64,000 bases of DNA, from assembly GCF_051414115.1 (NCBI RefSeq), contig NZ_JBLKNZ010000001.1, positions 2,666,001-2,730,000 on the forward strand, read 5' to 3'. Below the pieces are notes generated by a model, which made no database searches, was not told the origin of the DNA, and was given only the letters and a program-made list of their open reading frames with translations. Positions 42,221-49,834 of this stretch are shown piece after piece (position 1 is the stretch's first letter; each line of letters opens with the position of its first letter). The position numbers and the translations under genes were made by a program. The DNA comes from Halovenus marina. Lineage in GTDB: Archaea > Halobacteriota > Halobacteria > Halobacteriales > Haloarculaceae.

Positions 42221-42838
42221 ATGAGTGAGACCACCGACTCGGTCCCGTCTATCGACACGAATCTGTTCATCACGGTGTCCGGCCCGCCGGGCTGTGGCGC
42301 GACGACGCTGTGTACCCAACTGGCAGCGGCGATGAGTTGCCCCTACGTCTCGGGCGGAGACATCTTCCGGGACATCGCCGAGGAGCGAGGAATGTCACTC
42401 ACGCAGTTGAGCGCGAAGGCACAGGAGTCAGACGAGATAGACCGTGCGCTCGACCGACACCTCCGCGAGATCGCCGAACAGTGGGGGATGGCGAACAAGC
42501 CCTTCATCCTCGAATCGAGACTGGCTGGCTGGATCGCTGGCGACCGCGCCGACCTGCGGATCTATCTCGACGCCCCCGAGGAGGTTAGAAAGAGCCGAGT
42601 CAGCGACCGCGAGGAAACCGCTGCAGAGATGGGCGTCAGAGAGGTGGGCGAAGCCGGGCGCTACGAGTCCTACTACGAAATCGACAGCGAGAGCGTGGAC
42701 TTCTACGACCTGCATCTGAACACCGCACGCTGGAGCAAGCGAAGCGTCTTCGAGATCGTCCGTGCGGCCATCGACGAGTACGACCCCGAACACGACGAAG
42801 GTGCGTTCGAGACTGCGCCGGTGAACATCGACGAGTGA
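42221..42838 (+). CDS. Cytidylate/adenylate kinase-like P-loop protein with altered P-loop
   Basis: 205 residues. N-terminal strand and P-loop read LFITVSGPPGCGATTLC: Ala27 stands where the catalytic lysine of Walker A should be. The following YVSGGDIFRDIAEERGMSLTQLSAKA matches archaeal CMP kinase, with the lid-region lysine/arginine cluster in RKSRVSDREE and RYESYYEID. The real haloarchaeal CMP kinase normally lies in the ribosomal protein cluster, so this is likely a paralogue. Loss of the lysine suggests altered or lost ATP hydrolysis, so the name kinase is only by fold. It lies 73 bases after ABCE1 on the same strand. Haloarchaeal relatives with the same GCGATT sequence exist as far as I recall. 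Confidence 0.82.
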   Translation: MSETTDSVPSIDTNLFITVSGPPGCGATTLCTQLAAAMSCPYVSGGDIFRDIAEERGMSLTQLSAKAQESDEIDRALDRHLREIAEQWGMANKPFILESRLAGWIAGDRADLRIYLDAPEEVRKSRVSDREETAAEMGVREVGEAGRYESYYEIDSESVDFYDLHLNTARWSKRSVFEIVRAAIDEYDPEHDEGAFETAPVNIDE

Positions 42839-42856
42839 GTCCCAAGTTCAAAGGCG

Positions 42857-43021
42857 TTACGCGACTGGCTCGACTGCCGCTTCGCCGCAGTGAGGACAGT
42901 ACTCGTAGTCGTCATCGACTGGTTTCTCGCAGGCCATGCAGACGTACTCCGCCCCGGATCCGCCCAGCACGGACTGTTTCGTTTCCTCGAATGCCTCACC
43001 TGCTTTCTCGAAGAGGCCCAT
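42857..43021 (-). CDS. Small zinc-ribbon protein (54 aa)
   Basis: 54 residues from the ATG at 43021. Its frame extends upstream to 43129 with unlike sequence. An amphipathic N-terminal helix (MGLFEKAGEAFEETKQSV) precedes a zinc ribbon, YVCMACEKPVDDDYEYCPHCGEAA, with two C-x2-C pairs. Small proteins of this design are abundant in haloarchaea and several are linked to transcription or to stress, but most are undefined. It is convergent with the kinase-like gene, 18 bases apart. Confidence 0.75.
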   Translation of the reverse strand: MGLFEKAGEAFEETKQSVLGGSGAEYVCMACEKPVDDDYEYCPHCGEAAVEPVA

Positions 43022-43141
43022 TACACATGACTGGCCGCCAGCGCGAATAAGCGTTGGGCTGGGGCCAACAGACACGATGAGAATGAGATGGATGGGTCTA
43101 TCCGCGGCTACGTCGACGGATGCTGTCACGTCCCGACAGTA

Positions 43142-43360
43142 TCAGCCGCCGGGGTCGCCGGGGTCACCAGTGTCTGCTTCCGCACCCGCGATGGCATCGC
43201 TGAGGCCGTCCTCGACGGCCTCGTCGATCCGGCTCTCGCCGGGAAGTTCGCGGTCGGCCGTATCCTCGTCCTGCTGTTCGACAACTTCCTCGTCTCCCGT
43301 AACGGAGACGAAAATTTCCGTGAGTTCGTCCGTCTTGTCCGCCTGTTGTGTCTGACTCAT
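43142..43360 (-). CDS. Small acidic protein (72 aa), possible Cmi4-like
   Basis: 72 residues from the ATG at 43360, upstream of which the frame continues only with spacer-like sequence. The N-terminal block DELTEIFVSVTGDEEVVEQQ resembles the start of haloarchaeal conditioned-medium-induced protein 4 as I remember it, though the match is short. The C-terminal half is a low-complexity stretch of Glu, Asp, Ala and Gly (GLSDAIAGAEADTG). A 95-codon frame on the opposite strand (43088-43375) overlaps it and is judged false, because this one has the haloarchaeal acidic composition. The upstream ACCAAA dyad at 43400-43415 is in the promoter range. Confidence 0.55.
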   Translation of the reverse strand: MSQTQQADKTDELTEIFVSVTGDEEVVEQQDEDTADRELPGESRIDEAVEDGLSDAIAGAEADTGDPGDPGG

Positions 43361-43399
43361 TACAAACATAGGTAGAGACTCCTCAAGTATAAGCGGTAC

Positions 43400-43415
43400 A
43401 CCAAACGTGTTTGGT
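43400..43415. promoter_or_regulatory. Dyad ACCAAA-N4-TTTGGT (copy 1)
   Basis: ACCAAA-CGTG-TTTGGT, about 40 bases upstream of the ATG at 43360. The same arms and spacing recur at 48504-48519 upstream of the M29 aminopeptidase gene. Confidence 0.45.
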
Positions 43416-43511
43416 ACGCGCACAACCGCAAGGGGGGCGTCGCGCCGGGGTGGTTCTAGTGGGCAGAACGGTGAGGGAAGGAAGAGACGAGGAAGTACGA
43501 AAGGGCAGACG

Positions 43512-44033
43512 CTAGAGTGCGTCGCGCTGGCAGGAGCCACAGAGGGTCTGCTCTTTGATGTCGACTTCGCTGACGGTGGGCGAGAAGTTCATCACGCAGC
43601 GCTTGTTGTCACAGTGTTCGAGGCCGACGGTGTGGCCGATCTCGTGGATGACCTCCTTGCGGACGCGGTCGGCGAAGATACTCTCGGCGGAGCGATTCGA
43701 GAACCCGCCGTCCGAGGACGTTCGCAGGCGGTACGTGGAGATGACGCTGCCGCTGCCCCCGAGATACGCGAGTCCGAAGACGTAGTTGCGCCGGTGGTAA
43801 AACAGGTCCTTTCCAGTGATGGCGATGTTCTTGTCGCCGCCGCCGACCCGCTTCGCGAGGTCGATGAACTCCTCGGCCCGGTACTGCTCGCGCGAGGAGT
43901 CGTACGACCCCGTCGGGATCTGTTCGGTGTCGTGGACGGTCACCTCGCAGTCGTACACGGACCGAAGCCCCTCTGAGGCTTCCCGTTTGACGGCTGCATC
44001 GACGTCGCCCACCGGCACGATATCGACGTGCAT
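43512..44033 (-). CDS. amzA: Archaemetzincin (zinc metalloprotease)
   Basis: 173 residues, full length for archaeal AmzA. The metzincin zinc site reads HEIGHTVGLEHC, and the met-turn lies in RCVMNFSPTV. Further cysteines follow (NKRCVMNF, LCGSCQRDAL), as in the family, where they bind a second zinc. FYHRRNYVFGLAYLGG is a conserved central block. Archaemetzincins are intracellular proteases without propeptide. It is divergent from the UPF0146 gene, with the start sites only 37 bases apart, so they share one compact promoter region. Confidence 0.95.
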   Translation of the reverse strand: MHVDIVPVGDVDAAVKREASEGLRSVYDCEVTVHDTEQIPTGSYDSSREQYRAEEFIDLAKRVGGGDKNIAITGKDLFYHRRNYVFGLAYLGGSGSVISTYRLRTSSDGGFSNRSAESIFADRVRKEVIHEIGHTVGLEHCDNKRCVMNFSPTVSEVDIKEQTLCGSCQRDAL

Positions 44034-44070
44034 ACAAATCTATAAACGCCGCCCGGTAGTAAAAACCTAC

Positions 44071-44472
44071 GTGCGAGAGCGCCAGCGTGACACACTCGTC
44101 AGCCGACTGTCTGACTACGACAGCGCAGTCGAAATCGGGGTGGGGAACCGCCCCGGTCTCACCCGAGAACTGGCAGACGCTGGCGCGTCTGTCACTGCGA
44201 CAGATATTCACGAGCGGTCGGTTCCCGACGGCGTCGAGTTCGTTCGCGACGACGTGACCGACCCCGAGATAGCTGTCTACGCCGACGCAGATGTTGTCTA
44301 CGCGCGCAACCTTCCGCCGGAACTCCACCGCCCGACCAGCGCGGTCGCCCGCCAGGTGGGGGCGGACTGTCTGTTTACGACGCTCGGTGGCGACCCGCCG
44401 CTGGTCCCCGTCTCGCGTGACCCGCTCCCCAGCGGGACGCTGTATCGCGTCGAGACACGACCGCAGGGCTGA
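44071..44472 (+). CDS. UPF0146 family protein (Rossmann-like)
   Basis: 133 residues starting at GTG 44071. The open frame runs upstream into the amzA coding region, which excludes a longer N-terminus. SAVEIGVGNRPGLTRELADAGASVTATDIHERSVPDG is a methyltransferase-like nucleotide-binding strand and loop, with the acidic residue at the end of strand 2 (TDIHER). VDVVYARNLPPELHRP follows. The fold is that of a small SAM-dependent methyltransferase, but UPF0146 proteins have no proven activity. It lies 62 bases upstream of the HAD hydrolase. Confidence 0.82.
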   Translation: MRERQRDTLVSRLSDYDSAVEIGVGNRPGLTRELADAGASVTATDIHERSVPDGVEFVRDDVTDPEIAVYADADVVYARNLPPELHRPTSAVARQVGADCLFTTLGGDPPLVPVSRDPLPSGTLYRVETRPQG

Positions 44473-44534
44473 CCGGTGCCAGCGGGCGCGCCGAGACACA
44501 ACCCCCTTGAACCTCCGTCGCCTTCCTCCGCGTG

Positions 44535-45398
44535 ATGAACGTCGATGCGGTCGTACTCGACATCGATGGCGTGCTCGTCGACGTGGCAGACTCCTACCGC
44601 CGCGCGATAGTCGAGTCCATCGGCCGGGTGTACGGCGAACGGATAGACGACGAGGACATCCAGCAGTTCAAGGACGCTGGCGGGTTCAACAACGACTGGG
44701 AACTCACGTACGCTGGCGCGCTGTACGTCCTCGCCAGTCGCGAGGGGTTCTCTCTCTCGATGACCGAGTTCACCGACGCAATCGAGGCGGGTGGCGGAGG
44801 GCTCGTGGCCGCCGAGACGGTCGTGCAGGACCGACTCGACCCGGATGCCTACGAGCGCGTCCGCGCCGAGTACGACCCCGAGCGACTCCGCGACGTGTTC
44901 CAGCAACTGTATCTCGGGAGCGAGCGCTACCGGGAGTTCGAGGACAAAGAGCCAGACATCGACACGCGTGGGTTCGTCCACGACGAACCGGTACTGGTCG
45001 ACTCGGAGACGCTCGACGCGCTCACGGAACGGTACGACGTCGGCGTCGTGACCGGTCGCCCGGCCGACGAGGCGACACTCGCGCTCGACCGCGTCGGACT
45101 CGACATCCCTGACAGCCACCGATTCACGATGGACGACTGGGAGGCGGGAAAGCCCGACCCGGGCGCGCTCGTCACGCTCGCAGAGCGCTTCGACGCCGAG
45201 GCCGTCGCCTTCGCTGGAGACACGCTCGACGACATCCGAACTGCAGTCAACGCCGACGAGACGGACGCCCGTACCTACTACGGAATCGGCGTCCTCACCG
45301 GTGGGCTGACGGGCGAAGCGGGAAAAGTCAAGTACGAGCGCGCGGGAGCGAGCGCCGTCGTCGACTCGGTCAACGACCTGCCGGATCTGCTCTCCTGA
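44535..45398 (+). CDS. HAD-superfamily hydrolase (TIGR01548-like)
   Basis: 287 residues. HAD motif I is VLDIDGVLVDV with both catalytic aspartates, motif II is in VVTGRPADEA, and motif III/IV are in GKPDPGALV and AFAGDTLDDIRTAVNA. A helical cap lies between residues 20 and 150. Haloarchaeal TIGR01548 proteins were once thought to be linked to histidinol phosphatase activity because related genes occur near his genes; here no his gene is nearby. The ATG at 44535 is preferred to the GTG one codon upstream. Followed after 59 bases by npdG. Confidence 0.85.
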   Translation: MNVDAVVLDIDGVLVDVADSYRRAIVESIGRVYGERIDDEDIQQFKDAGGFNNDWELTYAGALYVLASREGFSLSMTEFTDAIEAGGGGLVAAETVVQDRLDPDAYERVRAEYDPERLRDVFQQLYLGSERYREFEDKEPDIDTRGFVHDEPVLVDSETLDALTERYDVGVVTGRPADEATLALDRVGLDIPDSHRFTMDDWEAGKPDPGALVTLAERFDAEAVAFAGDTLDDIRTAVNADETDARTYYGIGVLTGGLTGEAGKVKYERAGASAVVDSVNDLPDLLS

Positions 45399-45457
45399 TT
45401 CCAGACACCTCGATTCGAACGCATAATGTTTATTCGCCGTTCGTCCAACCATCAGAT

Positions 45458-46123
45458 ATGCAGATAGCACTACTCGGTGGCACCGGCGACATCGGCGAGG
45501 GACTGGCCCTCCGAATCGCCCGTGACACCGATCACGACGTCATCGTCGGGTCGCGAACGGCCGAGAAGGCGACCGACGCGGCCGACGAGTACGAATCGCG
45601 GCTCGCAGACCGTGGCCACGAAGTCTCCATCGGACGGGCAGAAAACCCCGAGGCCGCCGCACGGGGCGACGTGGTCGTTCTCTCCGTTCCCGCGTACTAT
45701 CTCTCGGACACCATCGAGTCGGTCGCCGACGAACTGGAGGGGTCGGTGCTGGTCTCGCCTGCAGTCGGAATGAAACGAGAAGACGACAGCGTCCACTACA
45801 ATCCGCCCGGCGTCGGGAGCGTCACCGAACTGGCGGCGAACGCGGCCCCCGATTCGGTCCCGGTCGTCGGCGCCTTTCACAATCTCGCGGCGGGGAGACT
45901 CTCGAATCTCGACGCGGACATCGACTGGGACGTGCCGGTCGTGGGAGACGAGAGCGGCCCGAAGCGGACGGTGAGACAACTGATCGCCGACATCGACGGC
46001 CTGCGCGCGCTCGACGCTGGCGGGCTCGCGAACGCCGCCGAAGTGGAGGCGGTGACGCCGCTTTTGATCAATCTCGCCACGAACAACGACGGGATGCACG
46101 ACCTGGGCGTGAAGTTCTGGTAG
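45458..46123 (+). CDS. npdG: F420-dependent NADP oxidoreductase
   Basis: Moves hydride between reduced F420 and NADP+. 221 residues, the standard size. It starts with MQIALLGGTGDIGEGLALRIARDTDHDVIVGSRTAEKA, where GGTGDIG binds NADP and the basic SRTAEK clip gives NADP preference. VVLSVPAYYLSDTI, AFHNLAAGRL, and a C-terminal GLANAAEVEAVTPLLINLA complete the family pattern. It implies F420 metabolism in this cell. It is convergent with the aspartoacylase-like gene. Confidence 0.93.
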   Translation: MQIALLGGTGDIGEGLALRIARDTDHDVIVGSRTAEKATDAADEYESRLADRGHEVSIGRAENPEAAARGDVVVLSVPAYYLSDTIESVADELEGSVLVSPAVGMKREDDSVHYNPPGVGSVTELAANAAPDSVPVVGAFHNLAAGRLSNLDADIDWDVPVVGDESGPKRTVRQLIADIDGLRALDAGGLANAAEVEAVTPLLINLATNNDGMHDLGVKFW

Positions 46124-46158
46124 CCAGCGTACCGTTCTCGACGCCAGTTTCGCATCCC

Positions 46159-47115
46159 TTAGTACGAGTCGATATCAGTGCCGACAGAGCAGACGTACTC
46201 CCCGGTCGCGACCTGCGGGAGTCGTCGGGTTCGCCAGAAGATACCCTCGGAATCGGCGGTCACGGTCGCCTTCGTCTGCCCGAATGCGTCGGTGATCGTA
46301 AACAGCGTCGTGTTTCGTGAGACGCGCTCGCCGAGTTCGACCTGCAGGTCGACGAGTCCGCCCGCGGGCGCGCCGTACTGGTCGAAGCCCTGTGCCCGTG
46401 TCTGGGACTGTGTCTCGACTGTCTCGGACAGAAAGTCATAGTAGTTGAGCACGTTGAACACGCCCTCGACGCCGACCTCGATGCTGTGTTCGTCCCAGCC
46501 GACAGCGCCACCCAGTTCCGGGTCGACAGTCGGGATACCCTCGTCGGGGCCGACGCGAGCGAGTTGGCCCTCCGGCCCCTTCTGGTCGAGCACCCGTCCA
46601 CAGCCAAAGACCTTCGCGAGTTCGAGACAGTCGTCGTGAAGGCGGTGGCGCCGCCCACAGCGAACGCGAACCTCGTTTATCATCCGGGAGGTCGACCCCT
46701 GATGGAGGTCGAGGACGAGGTCAGCACGGGATGCCACGTCGAAGGTCGCCGCGGCGATGCGCTCGGTCGAGGTCCCGCTTTCGTCGCCGGGATAGGTTCG
46801 GTTGAGCTTCGTGTCGTCGATAGGGTTGCGGTGTTCGGCGACCTGAAAGCCGAAGTGGTTCGCGATGCCGACGACAAGGACTGTGCCGGACAGCTCCGCG
46901 GGGTCGATCTGCGGGACGACCCGTCTGATGACGCCGAGTCCGTTGAGTTCGTCGCCGTCGCTCACGGCCTGCAGATACAGCGTTTTGCCCTCCTGTGCGC
47001 CGTTGATGACCGCTACCGGAAGGCCGACGCTGTCGCCAGCTCTGTTCTCGCCGACCGTGAGGGAGCCGGTATCGCTCTCACCGGGAGCGGCACTCGCTGT
47101 GCCCAGACTCGTCAT
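46159..47115 (-). CDS. Succinylglutamate desuccinylase / aspartoacylase-like protein
   Basis: 318 residues. The zinc carboxypeptidase-like fold is shown by SDGDELNGLGVIRRV, HRNPIDDTKLNRTYPGDE, DLVLDLHQGS and a C-terminal beta domain with EGIFWRTRRLPQVATGEYVC. In the usual family motif the first zinc ligand is His in HGDE or HGNE; here it is Asp53 (SDGDEL). The second ligand glutamate and DLHQG histidine remain. Relatives in haloarchaea carry the same change as I recall. The substrate and activity are therefore open. It has an upstream spacer of 220 bases with the divergent citrate synthase gene. Confidence 0.8.
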   Translation of the reverse strand: MTSLGTASAAPGESDTGSLTVGENRAGDSVGLPVAVINGAQEGKTLYLQAVSDGDELNGLGVIRRVVPQIDPAELSGTVLVVGIANHFGFQVAEHRNPIDDTKLNRTYPGDESGTSTERIAAATFDVASRADLVLDLHQGSTSRMINEVRVRCGRRHRLHDDCLELAKVFGCGRVLDQKGPEGQLARVGPDEGIPTVDPELGGAVGWDEHSIEVGVEGVFNVLNYYDFLSETVETQSQTRAQGFDQYGAPAGGLVDLQVELGERVSRNTTLFTITDAFGQTKATVTADSEGIFWRTRRLPQVATGEYVCSVGTDIDSY

Positions 47116-47335
47116 TGTCCCTAGTGGACGGGCCGACGCTCTTTAGCAGTTCGATCTCTCCGTCAGACCGCCTCTGACTGACCGGGTGATGGCCCCCGAG
47201 TGAGTGGATCGGGACCGATCTGCCAAGCAGCATCTCTCGACAGCGAATGTCTGGGAAACAGAAATCTCAATTGTTGAAAGCAAAGTCTGCAGGAAATGAT
47301 AATGCTTTTTCCCGACGCGCGGGGAGTTCCAACGT

Positions 47336-48487
47336 ATGTCCGAGGAACTCAGGAAAGGGCTCGAAGGTGTACTCGTCGCCGAGTCGGAGTTGAGCAGCAT
47401 CGACGGCGACGCCGGAAAGCTCGTCTACCGGGGGTACGATATTTCGGATCTGGCCCGAGAAACGAGCTACGAGGAAGTTCTTCATCTGCTCTGGCACGGG
47501 GAGTTGCCGACACAGTCACAGTTGACGACGTTCAGCGAATCGCTGACCGAGGAGATGCAGGTCAACGACGCCGTCATCGATACGCTCGCAGCGATGGCCG
47601 ACGCCGACGAAACGCCGATGGCCGCGCTCCGAACCGGCGTCTCGATGCTGTCTATCGACGAGCCCGAATCTGACTCGGACCCGAGAGACCGCCTGGCCTC
47701 GCTCCGGAAGGGACGCCGAATCACGGCGAAGATTCCAACACTACTCGGGGCCTACGACCGCCTTCGTCGCGGCGAGGAACCGCTCGCCCCTCGAGACGAA
47801 CTCTCGTATGCCGGAAACTTCCTGTACATGCTGACCGGCGAGGAGCCACACGAGGTCGCGGAGGAGACGATGGACATGGCGCTCATTCTCCACGCCGACC
47901 ACGGCCTCAACGCCTCCACGTTCACCGCGATGGTGATCGGCTCGACGTTCGCGGACGTCTACAGCGCAATCACCGGCGGGATCGGCGCGCTGTCGGGGCC
48001 GCTACACGGCGGGGCCAACCAGGACGTCATCGAGGCGCTGTTGAATCTCGACGAGAGCGACATGGACGCGCTCGAATGGGTGACGGCCCAGACCGAGGCT
48101 GGCGAGCGCGTCCCTGGCTGGGGACATCGCGTCTACAACGTCAAGGACCCGCGTGCGCGCATCCTGCAGGAGAAACTCGAGGACCTCTCGGCGGCCGACG
48201 GCGAGGGCAAGTGGCTCGACTACACGACGACCATCGAGCAGTATCTCACCGAGGAGAAGGGGCTTCCCGACAAGGGAATCGCTCCTAATGTCGACTTCTA
48301 CTCCGGTGCGGTGTACTACAAGCTTGGCATCCCCATCGACATGTACACCCCCATCTTCGCGATGGCTCGCTCCGGTGGCTGGCTCGGACACGTCCTCGAA
48401 TACCAGGAGGACAACCGACTGATCCGTCCGCGAGCACGGTACATCGGCCCCGAGGACCGTCCTGTTCCACCGCTCGACGAGCGATAG
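47336..48487 (+). CDS. citZ: Citrate synthase
   Basis: Condenses acetyl-CoA and oxaloacetate to start the TCA cycle. 383 residues, the short archaeal/Gram-positive type. Catalytic residues: His in LSGPLHGGANQDV, His in PGWGHRVYN, and Asp in NVDFYSGAVYY. ILHADHGLNASTF is the substrate-binding block, and RPRARYIGP provides the late arginines. 2-Methylcitrate synthases share this fold; the prp genes that would indicate that role are not nearby. The ATG at 47336 starts the usual SEELRKGLEG opening. It is followed after 55 bases by the aminopeptidase gene. Confidence 0.95.
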   Translation: MSEELRKGLEGVLVAESELSSIDGDAGKLVYRGYDISDLARETSYEEVLHLLWHGELPTQSQLTTFSESLTEEMQVNDAVIDTLAAMADADETPMAALRTGVSMLSIDEPESDSDPRDRLASLRKGRRITAKIPTLLGAYDRLRRGEEPLAPRDELSYAGNFLYMLTGEEPHEVAEETMDMALILHADHGLNASTFTAMVIGSTFADVYSAITGGIGALSGPLHGGANQDVIEALLNLDESDMDALEWVTAQTEAGERVPGWGHRVYNVKDPRARILQEKLEDLSAADGEGKWLDYTTTIEQYLTEEKGLPDKGIAPNVDFYSGAVYYKLGIPIDMYTPIFAMARSGGWLGHVLEYQEDNRLIRPRARYIGPEDRPVPPLDER

Positions 48488-48503
48488 CTCGGGTAGCGAG
48501 CAG

Positions 48504-48519
48504 ACCAAAACCGTTTGGT
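48504..48519. promoter_or_regulatory. Dyad ACCAAA-N4-TTTGGT (copy 2)
   Basis: ACCAAA-ACCG-TTTGGT, 24-39 bases before the ATG at 48543, in the position where a repressor would block initiation. Same motif as 43400-43415. It also follows the citZ stop, so a terminator role is an alternative. Confidence 0.45.
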
Positions 48520-48542
48520 TCCCGCCCCTCCGTGATCGGAAT

Positions 48543-49628
48543 ATGGATCCACGCATCCGCGAGCACGCAGAGATCATCGCGAATCACTCGGTCGACCTGC
48601 AGGAGGGGGACAACGTCGTCATCTCCGCCCCGCCAGCGGGTCAGGACCTGGCGGTCGCCCTCCACGAAGTCGTCGGTGACAGAGGCGCAAATCCGGTCGC
48701 GCTCACCCGCGACGCTCGCGCCCAACGAGCGTACCTGCGCGCAAGCGACGAGTTCGAGACGCCGGAGCACACGCTCGCACTCATCGAGGAAACCGATGTC
48801 TACGTCGCCATCCGGGCGGACACGAACGTCACCGAGACGAGCGACGTCGACCCCGAGGTAAACGCCGAGTACTCGCAGGCGAACCAGCCGATTCTCAACG
48901 AGCGACTCTCGAAGCGATGGTGTCTCACGCAGTATCCCGCGCCAGCGAACGCCCAACTGGCCGAGATGAGCACCGAGGCCTACGAGAACTTCGTCTGGGA
49001 CGCGGTCAACAAGGACTGGGACGCCGTGCGCGAGCATCAGGCCCAGATGGTCGAAATTCTCGACCCCGCCGACGAGATCCGCATCGTCTCCGGCGACACC
49101 ACTGACGTGCGGATGTCACTCGACGGGAACCCGACGCTGAACGACTACGGCGAGCACAACCTCCCCGGCGGCGAAGTCTTCACCGCGCCCGTGCCCGACA
49201 GCGTCGAGGGGGAAGTCCTGTTCGACAAGCCGCTGTACCACCAGGGCCGGGAAGTGACCGACGTGTATCTCACATTCGAGGGCGGCGAAGTCGTCGACCA
49301 CGAGGCGGCGAAAAACGAGGACGTGCTGACCGAAGTGCTCGAAACTGACGACGGCGCGCGCAGACTCGGCGAACTCGGCATCGGGATGAACCGCGACATC
49401 GACCGATTCACCTACAACATGCTCTTCGACGAGAAGATGGGCGATACCGTCCACATGGCGGTCGGCCGCGCCTACGAGGACACCGTCGGCGAGGGCAACG
49501 AGCAAAACGACAGCGCCGTCCACGTCGATATGATCGTCGACATGAGCGAGGACTCCTACATCGAAGTCGACGGCGAAATCGTCCAACGGGACGGCACCTT
49601 CCGGTTCGAGGACGGGTTCGAGGGCTAG
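48543..49628 (+). CDS. M29-family aminopeptidase
   Basis: 361 residues. Thermophilic aminopeptidase (AmpS/AmpT) family: IREHAEIIANHSVDLQEGDNVVISAPP at the N-terminus, then ANAQLAEMSTEAYENFVWDAVNKDW, NLPGGEVFTAPVPDSVEG, and a C-terminal metal block LGELGIGMNRDI with FDEKMGDTVHMAVGRAYEDTVGEGNEQNDSAVHVDMIVDM. The two-metal centre would use the glutamates in the PGGEV and FDEK segments, the histidine in DTVHMAVG, and the final HVDM. No signal peptide, so it is intracellular. It may follow citrate synthase in the same transcript but has its own dyad at 48504. Confidence 0.93.
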   Translation: MDPRIREHAEIIANHSVDLQEGDNVVISAPPAGQDLAVALHEVVGDRGANPVALTRDARAQRAYLRASDEFETPEHTLALIEETDVYVAIRADTNVTETSDVDPEVNAEYSQANQPILNERLSKRWCLTQYPAPANAQLAEMSTEAYENFVWDAVNKDWDAVREHQAQMVEILDPADEIRIVSGDTTDVRMSLDGNPTLNDYGEHNLPGGEVFTAPVPDSVEGEVLFDKPLYHQGREVTDVYLTFEGGEVVDHEAAKNEDVLTEVLETDDGARRLGELGIGMNRDIDRFTYNMLFDEKMGDTVHMAVGRAYEDTVGEGNEQNDSAVHVDMIVDMSEDSYIEVDGEIVQRDGTFRFEDGFEG

Positions 49629-49834
49629 CGAGATGCGAACGGGCGTGAGCATCTCGAAGAGCGAGCGGGGGCACACGAAAGTGATCGGAATAGCGTGGCA
49701 TAGAAACAGCGACAGCCGATGTACCGCGGGACACGCCGAGCGACGAACTGTTGAGAGAGATGGTTACGGAAGGCAGTGCAAGATATCGGACAGTCTTCAG
49801 CACGAACTACCGAAGTCTCTGGATCCGAAGGGGA

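Noticed and set aside
43088..43375. 95-codon plus-strand frame opposite the small acidic protein
   Set aside because: Its composition is not haloarchaeal (few acidic, many Cys, Leu and Arg residues), while the minus-strand product is acidic and has a partial family resemblance.
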